48,439 nucleotides of DNA from a virus. The stretch is taken from positions 1 to 48,439 of the IMG/VR virus record IMGVR_UViG_3300030098_003452. One strand, written 5' to 3'. The notes under the pieces are model-generated. The model was not told the origin of the DNA and searched no databases. It was given only the letters and a program-made list of their open reading frames with translations. The position numbers and the translations under genes were made by a program. Of this stretch, positions 6,906 through 13,842 are shown piece by piece (the stretch's first letter is position 1; each line of letters opens with the position of its first letter).

Positions 6906-7301
6906 ATGGCTTTTAAAATAAAAAAATCTTTAATACAGGGCAGCGCTGAACATAGAGGCATGTCTTTTAAAATGCAAAGAAAAGATTTAGCACCTGGTAT
7001 AGCTGGTGAAGCTAATAATGATGGCACTGTTTTTATAAGTAAAAATATTAAAAAAGGAAGTCCTGAAGAAGCAGAGGTAGGAGCTCACGAAGCTGATCAC
7101 ATGCTACGTATGAAAAAAGGAGAATTAGGATACTCAGACAACGATGTTACTTGGAAGGGTAAAAAATACCCTAGAAAAGATGGAAAAATATTATATCAAG
7201 GAACTTGGAGAGAAGAAGGTTGGGAGAAGTTTCCTTGGGAAAAACTAGCTTATAAAGCTGGAACACAAGCTAAAAAAGAAGCTGAAAAGAAAAATACATA
7301 A
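6906..7301 (+). CDS. Tagged HExxH protein, putative zinc metallopeptidase (131 aa)
   Basis: It begins MAFKIKKSLIQG, a variant of the tag, and contains a second one, MSFKMQRKDLAPG, at residues 19-31, so an alternative start at 6960 is possible. HEADH at residues 61-65 is a good HExxH zinc-binding motif, followed by LGYSDNDVTWKGKKYPR. Small HExxH proteins of this type occur in marine phages. A protein carrying both the tag and a peptidase motif is notable because no other dedicated head protease is visible in the window. The third zinc ligand is not certain, and activity is inferred. Confidence 0.6.
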   Translation: MAFKIKKSLIQGSAEHRGMSFKMQRKDLAPGIAGEANNDGTVFISKNIKKGSPEEAEVGAHEADHMLRMKKGELGYSDNDVTWKGKKYPRKDGKILYQGTWREEGWEKFPWEKLAYKAGTQAKKEAEKKNT

Positions 7302-7311
7302 AATTAAAAAA

Positions 7312-7716
7312 ATGGGAAGAAAATCAAAAGCAAAATTTAAAATGAAAGGTCATACTTTACCAGGTATTAACCAAAGATCTGAAACAGCAAATAACAAAGA
7401 AGGTAGATCTCCATCTTCAGCTTTTCAAATGGCAGAACCAGGAGACAGTCCAAATAAATTTCTTGGATTAGCAGCGATGGGAGCTGGAGCTGCTTTAGGT
7501 AGAACTAAATGGGGTAAAAGCGCTATAGGTAAAATAGGTGGAACACTTAAAAATATTGGTGGGAAATTTGGTGGTGTAGGTAGTAAACTATTTGGTGGCG
7601 GTGATAACGATGATGCTGCCGCTGGAAAAGAACTTTTAAAAGCAGAAGCTAAGGCAGAAATGGAAGAAGATACTGCAATGACAATGAAATTAAAAACAGG
7701 TAAAAAAAAACAATAG
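7312..7716 (+). CDS. Tagged Gly/Lys-rich protein (134 aa), possible -1 frameshift
   Basis: The tag is internal: FKMKGHTLPG starts at about residue 9 after MGRKSKAK. Residues 55-100 are Gly-rich (GKIGGTLKNIGGKFGGVGSK), a possible membrane-active or flexible region. The frame ends in a run of nine A (7702-7710) followed by CAA TAG. A -1 shift on that run would read on as TIGGKLNEGTSPHQEL and stop at 7760, just before the next ATG. The extension resembles the SPHK and GTSA parts of the tag family, so either form, or a sequencing error in the A run, could be the true product. Confidence 0.65.
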   Translation: MGRKSKAKFKMKGHTLPGINQRSETANNKEGRSPSSAFQMAEPGDSPNKFLGLAAMGAGAALGRTKWGKSAIGKIGGTLKNIGGKFGGVGSKLFGGGDNDDAAAGKELLKAEAKAEMEEDTAMTMKLKTGKKKQ

Positions 7717-7763
7717 GTGGTAAACTAAATGAGGGAACATCACCTCATCAAGAATTATAAATT

Positions 7764-8156
7764 ATGAATATATTAGGAATGCTTACAGGTGGAGGAGCTA
7801 AAGACCTTGTAAAGGGAGTAGGTGGAGTTATAGATAGTCTACATACTTCTGAGGAAGAAAAGCTTGAAGCTAATCAAAAAATAAAAGAGTTAGTATCCAA
7901 CTACGAAGTAGAAATGGAGAAAACAATAACAGAAAGATGGAAAGTAGATATGAATTCAGATTCATGGCTTTCAAAAAATATTAGACCTATGGTTCTTATA
8001 TTTCTAGTGGTAGCAACAGTATTGATGATATTTATCGATGCTGGTATGGTACAATTTGAAGTAAAAGATACATGGGTCGATCTATTACAATTAGTATTAA
8101 TAACAGTGATTGGTGCTTACTTCGGTGGTAGATCACTAGAAAAAGTAAAAAAATAA
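7764..8156 (+). CDS. Holin of the 3-TM gene-transfer-release type (130 aa)
   Basis: The protein resembles the holin_3TM (GTA-type) family: DSWLSKNIRP at residues 66-75 precedes a hydrophobic segment at about 75-94, and a second segment lies at about 105-122. The amino-terminal 65 residues are charged and amphipathic. Holins of this type permeabilise the inner membrane at the end of infection so that the lysin can reach the wall. No endolysin is recognised nearby, so its partner may lie outside the window or be one of the unassigned proteins. Confidence 0.8.
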   Translation: MNILGMLTGGGAKDLVKGVGGVIDSLHTSEEEKLEANQKIKELVSNYEVEMEKTITERWKVDMNSDSWLSKNIRPMVLIFLVVATVLMIFIDAGMVQFEVKDTWVDLLQLVLITVIGAYFGGRSLEKVKK

Positions 8157-8160
8157 AATT

Positions 8161-8820
8161 ATGGGAATAAACTCAACAGAAGTAAGTTATCAATTTGGAC
8201 AATTAGGTAGTGCTTACTCAGACATAGCTCAAGTAATAGTACCACCAAAAGATCACGTTATTGTGGCTATTACTTTTTTAGCTGATAATACACCAACAAT
8301 ATTAACGCCAGAAAAGTTAGACAGCGAAGGACCTGGTTATATAGCTATATCTGGATCAACTGGAGATGACGTGGAAGTAGCTGATAATAATTATTTCAAC
8401 TTTAACGGCGTTCACGCTAGCCATGTAACTAACGGGACAATAGCTGCTGGTGGTGATGTAACTTTAGCAACTTCAGGCGCTAACAAAGTAAAAGTTGGGC
8501 AATATGTATTATTGGTAAATGATGACGCTGATGAATCAGGAGCTACAGCAATGACTATAGACGCTGAAACACCAACGCCAATATATTCTGGACCTAACAA
8601 ACAAGGTGTTAAAGTTACTGGTTTTAACGGTACAACAACCGTTAATTTAGATGCGGCAATAACACCAAGTTCTCAAGCGTTGATTTTTCTTGATGAATTT
8701 CATGGTGCTGGAGGTTTAACAGCGGCTTCACAAGTGTTTCCAAAAGGAGTTACAATTTATGGTAGATGGACAGCGTTTAAACCATCTGCTGCTGGAGTAA
8801 TAGCTTATTTTGGTAAATAA
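8161..8820 (+). CDS. Virion structural-type protein (219 aa)
   Basis: The protein is beta-rich and neutral to acidic, with many Thr, Ala and Gly, and no signal peptide or Cys. The end, VTIYGRWTAFKPSAAGVIAYFGK, is like the C-termini of small structural proteins in marine phages, as I recall them. It is followed directly by the first LamG protein, with the next ATG at 8821 immediately after its stop. A decoration or spike role is likely but cannot be fixed from sequence. Confidence 0.6.
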   Translation: MGINSTEVSYQFGQLGSAYSDIAQVIVPPKDHVIVAITFLADNTPTILTPEKLDSEGPGYIAISGSTGDDVEVADNNYFNFNGVHASHVTNGTIAAGGDVTLATSGANKVKVGQYVLLVNDDADESGATAMTIDAETPTPIYSGPNKQGVKVTGFNGTTTVNLDAAITPSSQALIFLDEFHGAGGLTAASQVFPKGVTIYGRWTAFKPSAAGVIAYFGK

Positions 8821-9588
8821 ATGTTAGGTGCGGGATTAGGATCTCAACCCACAACTGAATGTGGTATATTTGGTAGTTACCAATGTTTGGAATTAGATGG
8901 TAATAGCGATTACGTTTCTTTTCCATCTGGATTAAAAAGCGCAATAAATACTAATTCAGGCACTATGTCCTGTTGGGTGGATTTAAGAGATAACGATGGC
9001 GCTAATAGTCAAAATATAATAAGATTAGCCAACGATTCTTCTAATGATAGTATGAGTCTTCAATTCCATAGATCAAACACAGAATTTAGAGCTATTTATA
9101 GGTTAGGTGGAGTTTATAAAGAAGCCACATATAATGATCTTTCTTTAGACGCTGCTGGTTATTTTGCTCAAGGATGGGTGTTTTTAGCTATGACTTGGGA
9201 AAGTGACGGTGAGGGAACTGGTGAAGTAAAAATGTACTTTAATGGTTCTATTTCAGAAACAGTATCACAACCAAATAATTGGGACGAGGAAAACAACGTA
9301 GATGTTGCTGTTATAGGTACTAACGATGGGGCAACTGGTGGTTTTGTAGATGGTTTTGTAGATCAAGTGGCTATTTATAATGTGGTAAAAAACGCAACAG
9401 AAATATCAGGAATGTATGGCAACGCAAAACCAGTAGATCTCACAACTGTTCAGGGTAGAGGACCAGCTTATACACCAGAGGGTTTGATAGCTTATTATCA
9501 ATTTGAAGGCAATGCTTTAGATAGTAGCGGAAACGCCTATCACGGAACTTTACATGGAACAGCTGGTTTCAACACAACACAACCTTAG
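8821..9588 (+). CDS. LamG/concanavalin A-like protein (255 aa), adhesion candidate
   Basis: The pattern YVSFPSGLKSAINTNSGTMSCWVDLRD...FLAMTWE...KMYFNGSI...VDGFVDQVAIYN fits a laminin-G/concanavalin-like jelly-roll that binds glycans. A second short motif near the end, GLIAYYQFEGNALDSSGN, is also typical of LamG-type starts. It begins immediately after the preceding stop and is followed by a second LamG protein. Such proteins in phages are often spikes or decorations that touch host polysaccharide; the position upstream of terminase is unusual for a tail spike. Confidence 0.75.
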   Translation: MLGAGLGSQPTTECGIFGSYQCLELDGNSDYVSFPSGLKSAINTNSGTMSCWVDLRDNDGANSQNIIRLANDSSNDSMSLQFHRSNTEFRAIYRLGGVYKEATYNDLSLDAAGYFAQGWVFLAMTWESDGEGTGEVKMYFNGSISETVSQPNNWDEENNVDVAVIGTNDGATGGFVDGFVDQVAIYNVVKNATEISGMYGNAKPVDLTTVQGRGPAYTPEGLIAYYQFEGNALDSSGNAYHGTLHGTAGFNTTQP

Positions 9589-9592
9589 TAAT

Positions 9593-10303
9593 ATGTTAGG
9601 ATTAGGAAATATAATAACAGGAGGAGCAGTATTATCTGAGTTTTTACCAACGGATATTAGTGATTTAAGTCTTTGGTTAAAGAATGGAACTGGAGTTACA
9701 GCAGCGCAATGGGATGATTCATCTGGAAACGGTAACCATGTTAAACAGACTACAAGTGGTGAACAAGCAACTGTAACAGATGGTGGGTTACAATTTGAAG
9801 GAGATAATAATGATCATTACGATTTAACTACAGGTATAGATATTGGTGCTAGTAATCCTTTTACAGTATTTGTAGTATTAAATATGCAAAGCTATGACTC
9901 ACAAAATACTATACTAGGTAAATCTGGTGCTGCTAATGATAGATTTTTAGAGATGCAAAACGTTGATCAAATAAGATACAGACAAACAAGTACAACCGCT
10001 GTACTAAAATTTGAAGATAGTGGTAATTTTCCTTTAAGTACAAAATACTTAATTACTGTAACAAAAGATAGTAGCAGAAATTTAGTAGTAAGAAAAAACG
10101 GTAGTGTATTAACCCAAGCTAGTTCTACTGGAAACCCCGTTGCTTCTGGTGCGTTTACAACAGATCAGTTTGGAGGAAGAGGTAATAGTCCTGATAGAGA
10201 TTTTGATGGAACGATATATGAGTTTTTGTTATACGAAAAATTATGTAGTTCTACTGAACTTACTAATATAGAAAATCACTTAATAAGTAAACACGGATTA
10301 TAA
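9593..10303 (+). CDS. Second LamG/concanavalin A-like protein (236 aa)
   Basis: I place the start at ATG 9593, 4 bp after the preceding stop; an in-frame ATG at 9554 lies inside the upstream gene. The product begins MLGLGNIITGGAVL. The region LSLWLKNGTGVTAAQWDDSSGNGNH and later RDFDGTIYEFLLYEKLCSSTELTNIENHL are typical of concanavalin-like glycan-binding proteins of marine phages. It is probably a paralogue or functional partner of the neighbour at 8821, acting on the virion surface. Confidence 0.75.
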   Translation: MLGLGNIITGGAVLSEFLPTDISDLSLWLKNGTGVTAAQWDDSSGNGNHVKQTTSGEQATVTDGGLQFEGDNNDHYDLTTGIDIGASNPFTVFVVLNMQSYDSQNTILGKSGAANDRFLEMQNVDQIRYRQTSTTAVLKFEDSGNFPLSTKYLITVTKDSSRNLVVRKNGSVLTQASSTGNPVASGAFTTDQFGGRGNSPDRDFDGTIYEFLLYEKLCSSTELTNIENHLISKHGL

Positions 10304-10334
10304 GAATAAAATATTAACAATTAAATTAAATAAA

Positions 10335-10607
10335 ATGGCAAAAAGAAAAACAAAAAAAGTAGAAAAACCAACAAGAATTAGTAAAGAAGAATTAAATAGA
10401 ATGCAAAGTATTATTACTAATATTAATAAAGCTCAATTAGAGATAGGTAGCATTGAACATAAAAAACATACTATATTACACTATATAGATAATTTTCAAG
10501 ATCAATTAAATATAATGAGAGATGATTTTGAAAAAACTTATGGTACTAGCGATATTAATATTCAAGATGGTACTATAAATAGAAATAAAAATGAGCAAAT
10601 TAATTAG
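10335..10607 (+). CDS. Small coiled-coil hypothetical protein (90 aa)
   Basis: The start MAKRKTKKVEKPTR is basic; residues 20-75 are helical and charged, with Leu/Ile spacing that suggests a coiled coil. The C-terminus is Asn/Ile-rich. Its last 17 bp overlap the next gene. Location between the LamG genes and the packaging genes suggests a virion or assembly role, for example a small tail or head accessory protein, but nothing specific can be assigned. Confidence 0.6.
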   Translation: MAKRKTKKVEKPTRISKEELNRMQSIITNINKAQLEIGSIEHKKHTILHYIDNFQDQLNIMRDDFEKTYGTSDINIQDGTINRNKNEQIN

Positions 10608-10812
10608 AAAAATAACTGTAGGTAAAGATTACAAAAATGATGCTATGCATTATTCTGTTGGTCAAGAAGTTTACGGTGGACACAAAATAAATGATATAAT
10701 AGAAGAAGATGATAAATACTCTATTTATATTAAAAAAAATAACGACGTGTTACCTTGGAAAGACTTTAACAAAAATATGGCTATATCTATAGAGTATAAT
10801 TTAGAATATTAA
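10591..10812 (+). CDS. Small hypothetical protein (73 aa)
   Basis: A 73-residue mixed alpha/beta-looking protein (KITVGKDYKNDAMHYSVGQEVYGGHKINDIIEE...) overlapping the previous gene by 17 bp and the next gene by one base (TAATG). The motif VGQEVYGGHKINDII resembles a small beta-barrel of SH3 type, but this is a weak impression. Tight coupling on both sides supports a real gene in the pre-terminase operon. Confidence 0.6.
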   Translation: MSKLIRKITVGKDYKNDAMHYSVGQEVYGGHKINDIIEEDDKYSIYIKKNNDVLPWKDFNKNMAISIEYNLEY

Positions 10813-11393
10813 TGAAGGCGCCTTTTGACTTTGTGATAGAGCCAAAAGGAAATAGATATAACAATACTAAAAAAATTGGTGATAAAGATCTTATTATAAA
10901 CACAGAAATAATAAATCATCAATTTGTAAATAGAGAAGCTATTGTTAAATCTATTCCTACAGCTTTTAAAACAGAAATAAAACCTGGAGATACTATTATA
11001 ACGCATCACAATGTGTTTAGACGTTGGCATGATGTTAAAGGTAGAGAAAGAAATAGTAGAAGTTTTTTTGATGAAAATACATATCTTATAAAAGAAGATC
11101 AAATATTTTTATATAAAAGAAACAACGAGTGGACTGCGCCAAAAGGATATTGTTTTGTACAACCTTTACAAAGTACAGATAAATTAGATATAAACGCAGA
11201 AAAACCTTTAATGGGTATAATTAAATATACTGATGGAGTTTTTAATAAAAACGAATTAGTTGGTTTTACACCAAACTCTGAATATGAGTTTATAATCGAT
11301 AATAAAAGATTATATAGAGTTATGACTAAATTTATTACAATTAAATATGAATACGAAGGAAACGAAAAAGAATATAATCCGAGCTGGACGTAA
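10812..11393 (+). CDS. Hypothetical protein with a GroES-like region (193 aa)
   Basis: Residues 40-125 read like a chaperonin-10 beta barrel: REAIVKSIPTAF resembles the strand before the core, EIKPGDTIITHHNVFRRW resembles the GDRVLFHK region, and the strand DQIFLYKRNNEW follows. If correct, this would be a second, enlarged GroES-like protein beside groES at 5703. The first 40 and last 70 residues do not fit GroES. The fold suggestion is inference; otherwise it is a hypothetical protein just upstream of the terminase genes. Its start overlaps the previous stop as TAATG. Confidence 0.55.
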   Translation: MKAPFDFVIEPKGNRYNNTKKIGDKDLIINTEIINHQFVNREAIVKSIPTAFKTEIKPGDTIITHHNVFRRWHDVKGRERNSRSFFDENTYLIKEDQIFLYKRNNEWTAPKGYCFVQPLQSTDKLDINAEKPLMGIIKYTDGVFNKNELVGFTPNSEYEFIIDNKRLYRVMTKFITIKYEYEGNEKEYNPSWT

Positions 11394-11625
11394 GGCTGTT
11401 GATGAATTAATTAAAGTTGCAGAAGAAAAAATTATTACTAATACAGAAGATGATGTGTCTGCTGATAGATTAAAAAACGCTGCCGCTACTAAAAAGCTAG
11501 CTATATTTGATGCGTTTGAAATACTTAACAGAATCCAAGAAGAAGAAAATATTATTGAAGGTAAAGAACCCGAGGAAAAAAAAGAAAGAGTATTCAAAGG
11601 ATTTGCTGAAGGAAGATCAAAATGA
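11347..11625 (+). CDS. Putative terminase small subunit (92 aa)
   Basis: An acidic, helical protein that starts inside the end of the previous gene (47-bp overlap) and overlaps the large terminase by 4 bp (ATGA). Size, helical character (IIRAGRKAVDELIKVAEEK, LKNAAATKKLAIFDAFEILNRI) and position directly before the large terminase suit a small terminase subunit, which recognises viral DNA. No helix-turn-helix is evident to me, so the call rests on context. Confidence 0.5.
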   Translation: MNTKETKKNIIRAGRKAVDELIKVAEEKIITNTEDDVSADRLKNAAATKKLAIFDAFEILNRIQEEENIIEGKEPEEKKERVFKGFAEGRSK

Positions 11626-13841
11626 AATACGAGCAAAGTTTAGTTAAAGTTGTTGAACCTATAAAAAGAACAACTATCACGAGAATGAATCGTGGTAAAA
11701 AGTGGAAACACGGTTATAATAAAGAACATGATTTAATTGTACTATCTCAAAATGGAATTATAGGTGAAATTATAGAAATACAAAATTTAATTATAGCGCT
11801 ACCAAAACCACCTAAAGAAGTGTATACGCATCCAGAGAATAAGTGGGTTAAACAGGAATACCCTAAAGAGCTCCAAAGGATTAAAAATATATTCGATTGG
11901 AGAGGTTATCCGGAAAATAATAAAGAAAAATGGTACGATTATATAGACGAAGAATTTAGAAGAAGAGAAGAAGGATTCTGGTTTATGAACAATGGTAAAC
12001 CAACCTGGATAACCGGTACGCACTATATGTATTTACAATGGAGTAAGATTGATGTTGGTGCTCCAGATTATAGAGAGGCAAATAGATTGTTTTATATATT
12101 TTGGGAGGCTTGTAAGGCAGATAAAAGATGCTACGGTATGTGTTACCTTAAAAACAGACGTTCTGGATTTTCTTTTATGTCGTCAGCTGAAACAGTTAAT
12201 TTAGCTACAATATCAAGTGATAGTAGATATGGTATATTATCAAAAACAGGTGCAGATGCGAAAAAAATGTTTACAGATAAAGTCGTTCCTATATCAATTA
12301 ATTATCCGTTCTTTTTTAAACCTATACAAGATGGAATGGATCGTCCAAAATCCGAGTTGGCTTATCGTGTTCCCGCTAGTAAGTTTACGAGAAAAAAGAT
12401 TACAGCGAATGAACAACTCGAAGATATCAAAGGACTAGACACAACTATTGATTGGAAAAATACAGGTGATAATAGTTATGATGGGGAAAAACTTAATCTA
12501 CTAGTACATGATGAAAGTGGTAAATGGGAGAGACCTGATAATATATTAAACAACTGGAGAGTTACAAAAACATGCTTACGATTAGGTAGTAAAATAGTTG
12601 GTAAGTGTATGATGGGCTCTACTTCAAACGCATTAGATAAAGGTGGAGACAATTTTAAAAAACTATACGACGCATCAGATGTCACACAGAGAAATAGAAA
12701 TGGTCAGACAAAATCTGGTTTATACTCTTTGTTTATCCCAATGGAATGGAACTACGAAGGATTTATTGACGAGTACGGACTTCCAGTATTTGACACTCCT
12801 GACACAGATGTCGTTGACCCAGACGGTGAATTAATAGATATAGGCATAGTAGAGCATTGGGAAAACGAAGTTGAAGGATTAAAATCTGATCATGATGCTT
12901 TAAATGAGTTTTACCGTCAGTTTCCAAGAACAACTGAACACGCGTTTAGAGATGAAGCAAAAAATAGTATATTTAACTTAGTCAAGATATACGAGCAAAT
13001 AGATTATAACGAAGGTATTAATAGTTCTAATGTAACTAATAGAGGTAATTTTCAGTGGGTTAATGGAGTGAAAGATACACAAGTAATATTTTATCCAGAC
13101 CCAAAAGGTAGATTTAATATTAGTTGGGTACCACCTCAGCAACTTCAAAATAGAATTGTTTTAAAAAACGGTGTAAAATATCCCGCAAATGAACATATGG
13201 GGGCATTTGGTTGTGACTCGTATGATATATCTGGAACAGTTGATGGGAGAGGATCAAACGGAGCTTTACACGGGTTAACAAAGTTTAGCATGGAAGATTG
13301 TCCACCTAATCACTTCTTTTTAGAGTATATTGCTAGACCACAAACTGCTGAGATATTTTTTGAAGACGTTTTAATGTCGTTAGTGTTTTATGGAATGCCC
13401 ATACTTGCTGAAAATAATAAACCTAGACTTTTATATTATTTAAGAAGAAGAGGATATAGGGGTTATTCAATGAATAGACCAGATAAAATATGGAACAAAT
13501 TATCTGTTGCAGAAAAAGAAATAGGTGGAATACCTAACTCTAGTGAAGATATAAAACAAGCGCACGCAGCCGCTATTGAAATGTATATACAACAATACGT
13601 TGGACATTTAGGAGATGGAAAGTACGGTAATATATATTTCAATAAAACATTAAATGATTGGGGTAGGTTTGACATAACAAAAAGAACAAAATACGACGCA
13701 ACTATTAGTTCTGGATTAGCAATAATGGCTTGTAATAGACATTTGTATATTCCAAACCCAAAAATAGAGAAACCAAAATTAAACATAAATATCGCTAAAT
13801 ATTCAAATAAAGGTGGTATGTCTAAATTAATTAAAAAATAA
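11622..13841 (+). CDS. terL: Terminase large subunit (739 aa)
   Basis: This is the packaging motor and nuclease. The ATPase part has KNRRSGFSF at residues 177-185 in the Walker A position, LNLLVHDES at 291-299 as Walker B with a catalytic acid, and MGSTSNALDKGGDNF at about 331-345 as the coupling motif. The C-terminal nuclease has CDSYD at 531-535, a metal-binding Asp of the RNase H-like fold. The Walker A is divergent, as in other marine phage terminases. It is longer than many terminases (about 500-600 aa). The portal gene follows 1 bp downstream. Confidence 0.9.
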   Translation: MKYEQSLVKVVEPIKRTTITRMNRGKKWKHGYNKEHDLIVLSQNGIIGEIIEIQNLIIALPKPPKEVYTHPENKWVKQEYPKELQRIKNIFDWRGYPENNKEKWYDYIDEEFRRREEGFWFMNNGKPTWITGTHYMYLQWSKIDVGAPDYREANRLFYIFWEACKADKRCYGMCYLKNRRSGFSFMSSAETVNLATISSDSRYGILSKTGADAKKMFTDKVVPISINYPFFFKPIQDGMDRPKSELAYRVPASKFTRKKITANEQLEDIKGLDTTIDWKNTGDNSYDGEKLNLLVHDESGKWERPDNILNNWRVTKTCLRLGSKIVGKCMMGSTSNALDKGGDNFKKLYDASDVTQRNRNGQTKSGLYSLFIPMEWNYEGFIDEYGLPVFDTPDTDVVDPDGELIDIGIVEHWENEVEGLKSDHDALNEFYRQFPRTTEHAFRDEAKNSIFNLVKIYEQIDYNEGINSSNVTNRGNFQWVNGVKDTQVIFYPDPKGRFNISWVPPQQLQNRIVLKNGVKYPANEHMGAFGCDSYDISGTVDGRGSNGALHGLTKFSMEDCPPNHFFLEYIARPQTAEIFFEDVLMSLVFYGMPILAENNKPRLLYYLRRRGYRGYSMNRPDKIWNKLSVAEKEIGGIPNSSEDIKQAHAAAIEMYIQQYVGHLGDGKYGNIYFNKTLNDWGRFDITKRTKYDATISSGLAIMACNRHLYIPNPKIEKPKLNINIAKYSNKGGMSKLIKK

Positions 13842-13842
13842 T

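Noticed and set aside
12217-12438. 73-codon + strand frame inside the terminase gene
   Set aside because: Fully contained in the terminase frame, with no own leader or domain.
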